A stretch of DNA of 22,096 nucleotides from NCBI GenBank assembly GCA_049454855.1, contig JBMUAQ010000025.1, forward strand, positions 1-22,096, written 5' to 3'. The stretch is from UBA2093 sp049454855. GTDB lineage: Bacteria; Actinomycetota; Acidimicrobiia; Acidimicrobiales; Ilumatobacteraceae. This document shows positions 6,900 through 15,247 of this stretch, one piece after another; position 1 is the stretch's first letter, and every line of letters begins with the position of its first letter. The position numbers and the translations under genes were made by a program. The notes beneath the pieces were generated by a model. It was given only the letters and a program-made list of their open reading frames with translations. It did no database searches and was not told the DNA's origin.

Positions 6900-9800
6900 A
6901 TGGCACACCGCATCACAGCTCCTGCGATGCAGCGCGCGCGGCGACTGCTCGACCAGCGTGTGGCGCCGTTCGTGCACACCGGCCACCACGCGTTCGACGT
7001 CGAGGCCACCGCGGAGACGTTCGATCCCGTCCCGTACGCGGAGGCATTGTCTGCCCCGCGTGAGCCGTTCTCCATCGGCACGCGGTGGGGGCTGCCCTGG
7101 CACAGCCGATGGTTCCGCCTGACGACAACGGTGCCCGCGCACCTCGCGGGTGTGCCCCTGCGGGCACTGGTCGACATCGGGTTCCGCGGCCGTGGCGACG
7201 GTTTCGAGACCGAGGGGTTGGCGTGGATGGACGGGCGCATCGTGCATGCCATCCAGCCCGACCGCCGCACGGTCGACCTCGGCACCCGCAACGAGGGCGA
7301 CACCGTCGAGATGTGGGTGGAGGCTGCCGCCACCCCGATCATCGCCGGGCACGAGTTCGGCTACGGACCAACGCCGATGGGTGACCCGTCCACCGCCCCG
7401 CAGGCACCGCTGTACGTGCTGCGCACCGCGGCTCTCGTGCAGTGCAATGCCGACGTAGAGGCACTGGCGACGGAACTGCACGCGGTGATCGACCTCACCG
7501 TGGACACACCCGGGGATTCACCGCGCAGGCCCAGGCTGTTCGCGGCACTCGATGCGGCCGCGCGCGCACTCGACACGAACGACCCCGTGGGCTCCGCCGG
7601 CGCCGCGCGTGCCGCGCTGTTGCCCGCGCTGTCGGGGACAGGAAGCGCACACCGCATCGTGGCCACCGGGCATGCCCACCTCGACACCGCATGGCTGTGG
7701 CCGCTGCGCGAGACACGGCGCAAGGCCGTGCGCACGTTCGCGAACGCGGTGCACCTGCTGGAGCGCAACCCCGACTTCGTCTACTGCCACAGCCAGGCGC
7801 AGCACTACGCGTGGGTGGAACAGGACGCGCCCGACATCTTCGCAAGGGTGAAGAGGTTCGTTGCCGAGGGACGCTGGGAACCGGTGGGCGGCATGTGGGT
7901 GGAGACCGACCTGAACCTGCCCGACGGCGAGAGCCTGCTGCGCCAGATGACCCAGGGGCAGCGCGCGTTCAGGGACTGGTTCGGGGTCACGTGCAACGGC
8001 GCGTTCCTCCCCGACGACTTCGGGTACCCCGCAGGCCTCCCGCAGATCGTCACGCACGCCGGTGCGGAGTGGTTCTTCACCCAGAAACTGAGCTGGAACG
8101 AGACGAACAGGTTCCCGCACCACAGTTTCTGGTGGGAGGGTCTCGACGGATCGGCCGTGTTCACCCACTTCAGCCCCGTCGACACCTACAACGCAATCAA
8201 CACTCCGTCGCAGTTCCGCCTCGCCGAGCGCAACTTCTCCGACCATGTCGGGGCATCGTCGTCACTGGTGCTGTTCGGCCACGGTGACGGCGGCGGCGGG
8301 CCCACCCAGCAGATGATCGAGCGCGCCCGGCTGGCAGGCGGCATCGACTCCGTGCCGGAGGTGCGGATGGGAAGGGTCGACACGTTCTTCGCCGGTGCGA
8401 TCGCCGAGTACGGCGCCGACGCGCCGGTGTGGAACGGGGAGATGTACTTCGAGAAGCACCGCGGCACCTACAGCACGCAGGTGCGCACCAAGCAGGGCAA
8501 CCGCAGGTGCGAGCGAATGCTGCGCGAGGCGGAGACATGGGCTGCCGCGAACGGCACGCGTCCCGACCGCATCGACGGGTGGTGGCAGCGGGTGCTCACC
8601 CAGCAGTTCCACGACATCATCCCCGGCTCCTCGATTGCGTGGGTGCACCGGGACGCGGAGACTGAGTTCGCCGCGGTCGCCGCCGAGGCGGAGGCTGAGA
8701 TCGCATCGATGCTGCGGCCCACGGGCGGAGGGACCTTCCTCGTCAACCATCTGCCGCAGCAGTGGAGCGGTGTGGTGGAGGTGGACGGACGCGCACTGTG
8801 GGCAGAGATCGAGCCGTTCTCCGCGGTGGACACCGCCGGCCTGCCGGTCACGAACTTCCCGAACGCAACCGAGCAGACCGGGGACGTGCTCCGCGTGCAC
8901 ACGCAGTTCGCCGACGTCACGTTCTCCGGTGCCGGCGACATCGTGTCGATGGTGGTTGCGGGCCGCGAGGTGATGCCCGCCGACGACCTCGCGGGGTTCG
9001 TGATGCGCGCCGACACCCCCGCCGAGTACGACAACTGGGACATCGACATGGCGGATGCCGACCGCGTGCCCGAACGTGTCCCCGCCGTGACGGCACCCGT
9101 GGTGACCGAGTGCGGCCCGCTGCGCACCGTGGTGGAGTGCAGGCATGCCACGGCCGCTTCGTCGTGGACCGTGCGCTATCTCCTGCTGCCCGACCGCATC
9201 GACGTGCAGGTGGATGCCGACTGGCACGAGGAGGAACGGCGCCTGCAGTGGAGGTTCCCCGTCGACGTGCACGCGCGCGAGGCCGTGTGCGGCACTCAGT
9301 TCGGACACGTGCGCCGGCCGAGGCACACGAACACCACGTGGGACCTCGCCCGCTTCGAGGTGTGCGCGCACCGCTGGGTGGCCGTGCACGAGCCCCGCTT
9401 CGGCGTGGCGGTGGTGGCGGACGGCCCGCGGGGCTGGGACGTGCGCGGCAACAGCCTGCAGCTCACCGTGCTGCGCTCCCCGAAGTTCCCCGACCCGCTC
9501 GCCGACCGGGGCACACAGCACCTCTCGTGGTCGGTCACGGGAATCACGGGGGACCCGGCCGCGGGGAACCTCGAGTTCCGTGCCGAGCAGATCCTGAACC
9601 CGCCGCGCGTCGTGCGCGGCACACCGTCGCTGCCTCCCGCTCCGCTGCGCATCGTGGAGCAGGGCTCGGTGATGATCAGTGCGGTCAAGCCGGCCGACGA
9701 CGGCTCGGGTGACCTTGTCGTGCGCGCATGGGAGTCCGCGGGCGGCCGCTCACGACTGGCACTGGAGGTGCCCCACGCGACACGGGCGTCGTACTGCGAC

Positions 9801-9908
9801 GCACTCGAGGACCCGACCGGGAACGTGCCGGCACGGGATGCCGGCACCGGCACTTGGGAACTCGACCTCGCGCCGTTCGAGATCGTGACGGTTCGGTTCA
9901 GCCGATAG
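6900..9908 (+). CDS. Alpha-mannosidase, glycoside hydrolase family 38
   Basis: GH38 enzymes hydrolyse alpha-mannosides with retention, using a zinc ion and an Asp nucleophile. This 1002-residue protein has an N-terminal beta domain (about 1-245), a catalytic domain with GHAHLDTAWLWPLRET (257 on; H260 and D262 as zinc ligands), FLPDDFGYPAGLPQI (D372 as nucleophile) and FGHGDGGGGPT (H461 as zinc ligand), the alpha-mannosidase middle domain (about 510-600, with HRGTYSTQ and QQFHDIIPGSSI) and a large C-terminal beta-sandwich region. Length is typical of bacterial GH38. No signal peptide is seen, so it is probably intracellular and acts on imported oligosaccharides. Start ATG 6900 follows six G residues with only 2 nt between, a poor ribosome site. 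The 3' end overlaps the convergent beta-lactamase-like gene by 11 nt. Confidence 0.95.
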   Translation: MAHRITAPAMQRARRLLDQRVAPFVHTGHHAFDVEATAETFDPVPYAEALSAPREPFSIGTRWGLPWHSRWFRLTTTVPAHLAGVPLRALVDIGFRGRGDGFETEGLAWMDGRIVHAIQPDRRTVDLGTRNEGDTVEMWVEAAATPIIAGHEFGYGPTPMGDPSTAPQAPLYVLRTAALVQCNADVEALATELHAVIDLTVDTPGDSPRRPRLFAALDAAARALDTNDPVGSAGAARAALLPALSGTGSAHRIVATGHAHLDTAWLWPLRETRRKAVRTFANAVHLLERNPDFVYCHSQAQHYAWVEQDAPDIFARVKRFVAEGRWEPVGGMWVETDLNLPDGESLLRQMTQGQRAFRDWFGVTCNGAFLPDDFGYPAGLPQIVTHAGAEWFFTQKLSWNETNRFPHHSFWWEGLDGSAVFTHFSPVDTYNAINTPSQFRLAERNFSDHVGASSSLVLFGHGDGGGGPTQQMIERARLAGGIDSVPEVRMGRVDTFFAGAIAEYGADAPVWNGEMYFEKHRGTYSTQVRTKQGNRRCERMLREAETWAAANGTRPDRIDGWWQRVLTQQFHDIIPGSSIAWVHRDAETEFAAVAAEAEAEIASMLRPTGGGTFLVNHLPQQWSGVVEVDGRALWAEIEPFSAVDTAGLPVTNFPNATEQTGDVLRVHTQFADVTFSGAGDIVSMVVAGREVMPADDLAGFVMRADTPAEYDNWDIDMADADRVPERVPAVTAPVVTECGPLRTVVECRHATAASSWTVRYLLLPDRIDVQVDADWHEEERRLQWRFPVDVHAREAVCGTQFGHVRRPRHTNTTWDLARFEVCAHRWVAVHEPRFGVAVVADGPRGWDVRGNSLQLTVLRSPKFPDPLADRGTQHLSWSVTGITGDPAAGNLEFRAEQILNPPRVVRGTPSLPPAPLRIVEQGSVMISAVKPADDGSGDLVVRAWESAGGRSRLALEVPHATRASYCDALEDPTGNVPARDAGTGTWELDLAPFEIVTVRFSR

Positions 9909-11031
9909 CGCCGTACGTGGCCATCAACGGGCCCGCCGAGCGCATGTCACCCACGGTGCCCGAACCCATGCGGTTCATCACGTACGCGAAGGTGAGCTCC
10001 GCGTCGAGGTCGTTCACGATGAGCGAACCGCCCCAGCCGCCCCAGAAGCACGCGCGCGGGTTGGGGCTGATCGGCATGTTCTCGCTGTTCAGGCCGTACC
10101 CGGCACCGAACCGCGCGGGCATGCCGAGACACAGGTCGATGCCATCGGACTCCACGCGGAAGATGCGGTCCGCGGCACCCTTGCCCATGAAACGCCGGCC
10201 GCCGGCCTCGCCGTCGTGCGACACGATGGACTGCACGAGCGCCAGCGACCGTGCGTTGCCGTGCCCGTTCGCCGCCGCGCTCTCGCACCGCCGCCAACCG
10301 GTGGTCCATGACTGCTTCGCGTCCAGCAACGGGTTCGAGAACGTGCGCACCGCAATCGATGCGGGGTCGGCGCCGGCCAGGGCGAGCGGCTCCGGGGGGA
10401 TCACGTTCGAGATGCGCGGGTCACAGGAGGCAGGTGTTCCGATGTGGAAGTCGGCGCCGAGCGGCTCGGCGAACGTGGTGCGGAAGTAGTTGCCGAGCGT
10501 CATCCCCGTGACCCGTCGGACCACCTCGCCGATGAGATAGCCCTGGGAGATCGCGTGGTAGCCGCTGGCGGTGCCGGGGTCCCACCACGGTGCCTGCGCG
10601 GCGAGTGCATCCGCGCACAGCTGGTGGTCGTACAGGTCGTCGGGTGCCATCGGGCGGTCCCAGCCGGGCAGACCGGCGGTGTGCGCCATGAGGTGCACAA
10701 CCTTCACGTCCTTCTTCCCGTTCGCCGCGAACTCGGGCCAGTGCACGTGCACGGGGTCATCCAGCGAGAGCGCGCCGCGGTCGGCCAGCTCCAGCAGCAC
10801 CAGGAACATCATCGTCTTGGTGCTCGACCAGACGTTGGTGATGGTGTCGCGCTGCCACGGAGTGGTGCGTGTCTCGTCGGTGTGGCCGGCCCAGATGTCG
10901 ACCACGGTCTCGCCGCGGTGGACGACCGCAACTGATGCGCCCACCTCGAAACCGTCGTCCTTGAAGTTCGCGAGGAAGGCATCGGCGACGCCCTCGAAAC
11001 CGGCCTTCACGTGCCCGTTCAGCTCTGCCAT
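9898..11031 (-). CDS. Serine hydrolase of the beta-lactamase class C / EstB esterase family
   Basis: This penicillin-binding-like serine hydrolase (377 residues) probably acts as a cytoplasmic esterase rather than a beta-lactamase, since no signal peptide is present. It shows the S-x-x-K nucleophile motif SSTK (S69, K72), the HTAGLPGWD block (117-125) and the Tyr motif SGYHAISQGYLIGEVV (Y158), in the order of family VIII esterases and lactonases. The reading frame extends upstream to 11127, but AGGAGG lies 7 nt before ATG 11031 and the SDR gene ends at 11034, so I take ATG 11031; ATG 11037 is a second possibility with no space for the ribosome site. It is the last gene of the six-gene minus-strand cluster, 2 nt after the SDR gene. 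Substrate unknown. Confidence 0.88.
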   Translation of the reverse strand: MAELNGHVKAGFEGVADAFLANFKDDGFEVGASVAVVHRGETVVDIWAGHTDETRTTPWQRDTITNVWSSTKTMMFLVLLELADRGALSLDDPVHVHWPEFAANGKKDVKVVHLMAHTAGLPGWDRPMAPDDLYDHQLCADALAAQAPWWDPGTASGYHAISQGYLIGEVVRRVTGMTLGNYFRTTFAEPLGADFHIGTPASCDPRISNVIPPEPLALAGADPASIAVRTFSNPLLDAKQSWTTGWRRCESAAANGHGNARSLALVQSIVSHDGEAGGRRFMGKGAADRIFRVESDGIDLCLGMPARFGAGYGLNSENMPISPNPRACFWGGWGGSLIVNDLDAELTFAYVMNRMGSGTVGDMRSAGPLMATYGAIG

Positions 11032-11033
11032 GG

Positions 11034-12032
11034 TCATCCCTCCTGCGGTTCGGCCGGTCGCACGAGGTTCAGGAACTGCCCGCGCGCGTGCAGCACATCG
11101 ACGAACGACGGCTCGTACGCATCCCAAGGGTTCTTCCTCACCTCCTCGTCCAGCACCTTTGCGTCCTCACCCACGAGGATGCGCCACTCACCGTTGCGGA
11201 CACCGGCGAGGATGACCTCCGCAGCCTCGGCAGCGGTGACCGGCGCGTTGTCGCGGAAGCCCTCCTGCTGGGCGATGAGACCGACACGGATGTCCTCGTC
11301 GCTCACCGACGAGAGGTCGATCCTCATCTGCCGCGAGAGGCGCTGGCGCACGACGTCCAGCTGGTCGGCCGACATCTCCTTCGGGTCGGCACCCTGGATC
11401 TTCCCCGAGTTGATGACGATGGAGGTGCCGATGTGGCCGGGCATCACCACCGACGCCTTCACGTGGGGTGCGTTCAGCCGCAGGTCGGTGATGAGTGCCT
11501 CGGTGAACCCCTTCACGGCGAACTTCGCCGCGCTGTAGGAGGTGTGCGACACGTTCGGGCCGATCGTGGCCCAGAAGCCGTTCACCGAACTGGTGTTGAT
11601 GATGTGGCCGGCATCGGCCGCGAGGACGAGGTCGAGGAACGCGCGGCAGTTGTAGTACACGCCCCAGAAGCACACGCCGAACGTGCGCTCCCACCCCTCG
11701 CGCGAGTCGTGGATGAAGCTGCCCCCGCCGCCGATCCCCGCGTTGTTGAACAGCAGGTTCACGGCCGGCCGCCACCGCGCCACGGCATCACGGAACGCGA
11801 GCACCTGTGCCTCGTCGGAGACATCCGCGATGTGGGTGAGGAGGGCACCCTTGTTGCCCGAGGACTCCACGAGCCGCGCGGTCTCGTCGAGGTTCTCCTT
11901 GATCACGTCGCACGTGGCAACGTCGCATCCGTCTGCAGTGAGCTGCAGCACCAGCTCGCGGCCCATGCCCGTGCCGCCACCCGTCACCACGGCGACCCTT
12001 CCGCCGAAACCGTTCGCGAACGCCGATGTCAT
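11034..12032 (-). CDS. Short-chain dehydrogenase/reductase (SDR)
   Basis: SDR enzymes oxidise or reduce hydroxyl/keto groups with NAD(P). Visible motifs are the cofactor loop TGGGTGMG (17-24), D70 in the adenine-binding ADVSD, NNAG (96-99), and the catalytic set S148/S149 with YSAAK (Y166, K170). A Rossmann fold of about 250 residues is followed by a longer C-terminal segment, for 332 residues in all. Cofactor: D42 at the end of beta 2 (TCDVIKEN) suggests NAD rather than NADP, by general SDR rules. Start ATG 12032 overlaps the acyl-CoA synthetase stop by 4 nt (ATGA), a sign of translational coupling; the frame is open further upstream but only inside that gene. The partnership suggests oxidation or reduction of a CoA thioester or its precursor. 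Confidence 0.9.
   Translation of the reverse strand: MTSAFANGFGGRVAVVTGGGTGMGRELVLQLTADGCDVATCDVIKENLDETARLVESSGNKGALLTHIADVSDEAQVLAFRDAVARWRPAVNLLFNNAGIGGGGSFIHDSREGWERTFGVCFWGVYYNCRAFLDLVLAADAGHIINTSSVNGFWATIGPNVSHTSYSAAKFAVKGFTEALITDLRLNAPHVKASVVMPGHIGTSIVINSGKIQGADPKEMSADQLDVVRQRLSRQMRIDLSSVSDEDIRVGLIAQQEGFRDNAPVTAAEAAEVILAGVRNGEWRILVGEDAKVLDEEVRKNPWDAYEPSFVDVLHARGQFLNLVRPAEPQEG
11039..11044 (-). promoter_or_regulatory. Shine-Dalgarno (AGGAGG) of the serine hydrolase, inside the end of the SDR gene
   Basis: A perfect AGGAGG on the minus strand is 7 nt from ATG 11031 but only 1 nt from ATG 11037. It decides the start and shows this gene is translated from a longer message that includes the SDR gene. 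Confidence 0.75.
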
Positions 12033-13717
12033 TTCTTCCCCCCGTTGCCCGAGTACTCGTCCCGCAGGTCCTTCTTCAGCACCTTGCCGGTGGCGTTCCG
12101 CGGGATCTCCCCGGTGCGCCAGAACCACTGTGACGGCACCTTGAACGGTGCGAGACGTGCCCGCATGTGCTCCACGACGGACGCCTGGTCGGCGGGTCCG
12201 TGGCCCTCGGCGGCCACGATCACGGCGGCGACCTCCTCGCCCAGCTTGTCGTGGGGCAGGCCGATGACGGAGCAGTCGTGCACCGCGTCGTGCTCGAAGA
12301 GCGCGGACTCCACCTCCACGCAGTACACGTTCTCGCCGCCGCGCAGCACCATGTCCTTGATGCGGTCCACCACGTACACGTAGCCCTCGTCGTCCATGTA
12401 GCCCGCGTCACCGGTTCGGAACCACTCCCCCACGAACGCCTTCGCGGTGGCCTCCGGCTTGTTCCAGTAACCGCGCACGTTGTTCGGCCCTGACACCCAC
12501 ACCTCGCCCACCTGGCCGCGCGGCAGCTCGGTGCCGTCGTCGTCAGCGATCTTCACGTCGGTGCCGACGGCGGGAAGACCCGAGGAGTCGGGGCGCTGCA
12601 GGTATGCCGGGCCCGCGATCGCGATGCAGCCGGCGGTGGTCTCGGTGAGGCCGTAACCGTTGCCCGGTGACACCTTGCCGGCGAAGTCCTTGCCGATCCG
12701 CAGGATGGTGTCCGGTGACGGCGGGGCGCCGCCCTGGCCGATCGATGTGATCGACGAGAGGTCGTGGTTGTCGCGGTCGGGGTGCTCGAGGAGCGAGCGC
12801 ACCACCGTGGGAACGCCGCCCACCTGCGAGATGCGGTGCTTCTCGATGAGCCTGAGGGCCTCACCTGCGTCCCACTTGAACTGGCTCACGATGGTCCCGC
12901 CGAACACCGTCTGGTTGATCATCCCGCACAGCCCGGCGATGTGGAAGAACGGGAAGGTGGACAGCGACACGGCCGGCGCCGGCACGAGCGGGATGTTGGG
13001 CGCACCGGCGATGGTCGCGGCGAGCGCCGCGCTGAAGCGAGCGTTCCAGTTGTTGGTCACGTAGTTGCGGTGCGAACCGATTGCACCTTTCGGGAAGCCC
13101 GTGGTACCGGAGGTGTAGAAGATGGTGGCATCGTCATCAGGCTCGATGGCGGCGTCGGGCAGTGCGGCGTTGCGGTCGGCCGTGGCTTCGGCCCACGTCA
13201 CCGCGCCGTCCGATGCGTCGCCCCGTGCCACCACCACCTTCCGGATGCCGCACTCCGCGCGCATCGCGGCAGGCAGCCGTTCGAGACGTTCGTCGTCGAC
13301 AATTGCCACCGTCGCCCCGGAGTCGTCGAAGGCATAGCGCATCTCCTCGGTGACCCACCAGGCGTTCAGGCTCACCACGATCGCACCGATGCACTCCACC
13401 GCCCAGAACGCGAGGGCGAACTCGGGGTAGTTGCGCATGCCGATGGCCACGCGGTCACCCTTGCGCACGCCGTTCGCCGCCAGCCATGACGCCAGCGCGT
13501 TCACCGTGCGGTGCGCATCGGCGAACGTGATGGTCTCGTCACCGTAGATGAGGTACGGGCGGTCACCGAGGGCGGCGGTCTCCAGCCACTGCTCCCGCAG
13601 CGAGACGTGCGCGTTGCGGAACACACGCCGCGGCAGGCCGTGCATGTGGGCCACGACAAGTTCGAAATGTTCACCCGGCGCGGTCAGAGCCGCCACCGCT
13701 TCCCCCCGCGACAGCAT
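12029..13717 (-). CDS. Acyl-CoA synthetase (AMP-dependent synthetase/ligase)
   Basis: ANL-superfamily enzymes activate a carboxylic acid with ATP and load it onto CoA. The 562-residue sequence contains the phosphate loop YTSGTTGFPKG (201-211), the A5-type block NGYGLTETT (about 362-370), GEWFRTGD, the hinge region DRIKDMVLRGGENVY and the C-terminal catalytic Lys in PRNATGKVLKKDL (K545). This is the usual length for a medium- or long-chain fatty acyl-CoA or aromatic acid ligase; specificity is not readable. TACCGT lies 6 nt before ATG 13717, directly after the stop of the upstream gene, so it may have its own leaderless promoter as well as read-through from upstream. It overlaps the SDR gene by 4 nt. 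Confidence 0.92.
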   Translation of the reverse strand: MLSRGEAVAALTAPGEHFELVVAHMHGLPRRVFRNAHVSLREQWLETAALGDRPYLIYGDETITFADAHRTVNALASWLAANGVRKGDRVAIGMRNYPEFALAFWAVECIGAIVVSLNAWWVTEEMRYAFDDSGATVAIVDDERLERLPAAMRAECGIRKVVVARGDASDGAVTWAEATADRNAALPDAAIEPDDDATIFYTSGTTGFPKGAIGSHRNYVTNNWNARFSAALAATIAGAPNIPLVPAPAVSLSTFPFFHIAGLCGMINQTVFGGTIVSQFKWDAGEALRLIEKHRISQVGGVPTVVRSLLEHPDRDNHDLSSITSIGQGGAPPSPDTILRIGKDFAGKVSPGNGYGLTETTAGCIAIAGPAYLQRPDSSGLPAVGTDVKIADDDGTELPRGQVGEVWVSGPNNVRGYWNKPEATAKAFVGEWFRTGDAGYMDDEGYVYVVDRIKDMVLRGGENVYCVEVESALFEHDAVHDCSVIGLPHDKLGEEVAAVIVAAEGHGPADQASVVEHMRARLAPFKVPSQWFWRTGEIPRNATGKVLKKDLRDEYSGNGGKK

Positions 13718-13723
13718 GCAGGG

Positions 13724-13729
13724 ACGGTA
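13724..13729 (-). promoter_or_regulatory. Candidate internal -10 (TACCGT) of the acyl-CoA synthetase gene
   Basis: TACCGT abuts the TGA stop of the SCO6745-like gene and lies 6 nt before ATG 13717. No ribosome binding site is present in the 12-nt gap, which favours a leaderless transcript starting here. Confidence 0.45.
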
Positions 13730-14569
13730 TCAGCGGAAGCCGAGCATCCCCGAGTCGACGATGGCCTTCGACAGCGGGCGCGCGAGCTCGCGGGCACGGT
13801 CGCACCCGTCGTCACCGAGCGCGGCGTACGGCGCCACGGCGAGTTCGTCGGTGCGGTCCTCGATGCGCTGGCGCTGTGCACGTCCGGCATCGGTGAGGTT
13901 GCCGTCGCGGTCGACGATGCCGCGCGACACGAGACCGTCGACCCCGGCGTCCCACTCCGCCTGAGGCCACGCCCGCGACGACGCGAGCACCTTCGCGGTC
14001 ACGTCACCCGACCCGGCATGCGTGATGAGTGCCTCGAGACCCGAGAGGCCCTCGCCCACCAGCGCGGCGATGTGTCCGTCACCGCGGAACTCGCGCAGCA
14101 GCGTCTGGGCGAGCCAGAGGCGCAGGTGCGGCTGGTCGGGCCAGGCGAGCGAGGCGTGACCGGCAAACAGCGGACGCCCCTCGGGCGATGCGCATGCCTT
14201 CTCGGCGGCGATCGTGAGGATGGCGGCGAGCTCGCGCACCTGCGGCGTGTCGACGGCACCGTTCCATGCACGCCGCAGACCGGTGTCCACGGCGGCTAGC
14301 CGCGTGTCACACCACGTCGCCGGGGATGCCACGCTCCATGCGTTCGTCATCGCGTCGTGCACGAGGCGCGGGTTGAAGTTGTAGAACGTGGACACCACGA
14401 CCTCTGCCGGCACCGCACCCATCGCCGCGGAGCGCGAAGCGAAGTAACCGGTGCGCGGGCCGATGCTGCCGAGCGCGTCGTATGCCTCGCTCGCCTCGGG
14501 AAGGAAGTAGATGAAGGCGTGGATCGGCTCGGCGGTGCGCCAGGTCTTGCGTGCTGTCTCCGGTGTCAT
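13730..14569 (-). CDS. SCO6745-like conserved actinobacterial protein of unknown function
   Basis: The 279-residue protein resembles the actinobacterial SCO6745 family, for which I know no established function. Characteristic blocks are the N-terminal ARKTWRTAEPIHAFIYF, a GYFASRSAAMGAVPAEVVVS segment (about 41-60) followed by TFYNFNPRLVHDAM, and a C-terminal stretch (about 205-240) with LVSRGIVDRDGNLTDAGRA. The last looks like the wing and following helix of a MarR-type winged-helix domain. It has no signal peptide or membrane helix. ATG 14569 is preceded by AGGAATGGGG. It lies 9 nt after the HAD gene and 12 nt before the acyl-CoA synthetase gene. A regulatory or small-molecule-binding role is possible but is inference only. 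Confidence 0.8.
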   Translation of the reverse strand: MTPETARKTWRTAEPIHAFIYFLPEASEAYDALGSIGPRTGYFASRSAAMGAVPAEVVVSTFYNFNPRLVHDAMTNAWSVASPATWCDTRLAAVDTGLRRAWNGAVDTPQVRELAAILTIAAEKACASPEGRPLFAGHASLAWPDQPHLRLWLAQTLLREFRGDGHIAALVGEGLSGLEALITHAGSGDVTAKVLASSRAWPQAEWDAGVDGLVSRGIVDRDGNLTDAGRAQRQRIEDRTDELAVAPYAALGDDGCDRARELARPLSKAIVDSGMLGFR

Positions 14570-14578
14570 GCCCCATTC

Positions 14579-15247
14579 CTAGCCGAGCGGGGACACCATC
14601 CCCGCAAGGTCTGCGTGGGAGACACCCGCGAGCGACATGCGCCGCTCGAGTCGCGCACCGTCGTGTGCGGGCACCTCCACGTGGTTCGGCACCGCGAGCA
14701 CGGTGCAGCCCGCGGCGAGCGCCGATGCGACACCCGTCGGGGAGTCCTCGATGGCCAGGCAACGCGCGGGGTCGACGCCGAGTCGCCGTGCGGCGAGCAG
14801 GTACGGCTCGGGGTGCGGCTTGCCGTTCGCCACGTCGTCGCCCACCACCACGGTGTCGAACGAACCGGTGGGCAGGGCGGCCACCACGGGCTCTGCGAAA
14901 CGCCGCCAGGACATGGTGACGAGTGCCGTGGGCACGGGCGACAGCCGGCACTCCTCCAGCAGCTCGCGCGCCCCCGGCCGCCACGGGATCTCCTTCTGCA
15001 CCGCGGCGACGACCCTGTCGAGGAGCATCTCCACGATCTCGTGCGGCGTGCGCGGCACCTTGCCGTGCTCTCGGATGTACGCACCGGAATCCAGCAGGTC
15101 GGAGCCGACGAGTGCGAGCGCGTGCTCGTGGCTCCACGTTCCGCCGTGCGACTCGACGATGTCGTACTCGGCGGCGATCCAGTACGGCTCGGTGTCGACC
15201 AACGTTCCGTCCATGTCCCAGAGGACCGCGGCAAGTGCGCGGGTCAC
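14579..15247 (-). CDS. HAD-superfamily phosphatase, subfamily IA
   Basis: This 222-residue haloacid-dehalogenase-type hydrolase is close in pattern to beta-phosphoglucomutase and sugar-phosphate phosphatases. It shows all four motifs: DMDGT (D11 nucleophile, D13 acid/base), T111 in LVTMSW, K143 in NGKPHPEPY, and EDSPTG (E167, D168 for magnesium). A helical cap lies between motifs I and II (about 18-85), as in subfamily IA. The GTG start overlaps the stop of the GH84 gene by 4 nt (GTGA), so the two are probably translationally coupled. That pairing hints that it handles a phosphorylated amino sugar or hexose derived from the GH84 product, but HAD substrates are hard to predict. Confidence 0.9.
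   Translation of the reverse strand: MTRALAAVLWDMDGTLVDTEPYWIAAEYDIVESHGGTWSHEHALALVGSDLLDSGAYIREHGKVPRTPHEIVEMLLDRVVAAVQKEIPWRPGARELLEECRLSPVPTALVTMSWRRFAEPVVAALPTGSFDTVVVGDDVANGKPHPEPYLLAARRLGVDPARCLAIEDSPTGVASALAAGCTVLAVPNHVEVPAHDGARLERRMSLAGVSHADLAGMVSPLG

Noticed and set aside
8262..9521. Open frame of 419 codons antisense to the alpha-mannosidase
   Set aside because: Shadow of the GH38 coding frame; no motif and a His/Val/Gly-rich translation.
11032..11127. Upstream extension of the serine hydrolase to 11127
   Set aside because: Would overlap the SDR gene by about 94 nt with an Arg/Ala-rich segment; AGGAGG is correctly spaced only for ATG 11031.
11088..12383. Open frame of 431 codons on the plus strand
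   Set aside because: Antisense to the SDR and acyl-CoA synthetase genes, both of which carry complete motifs.
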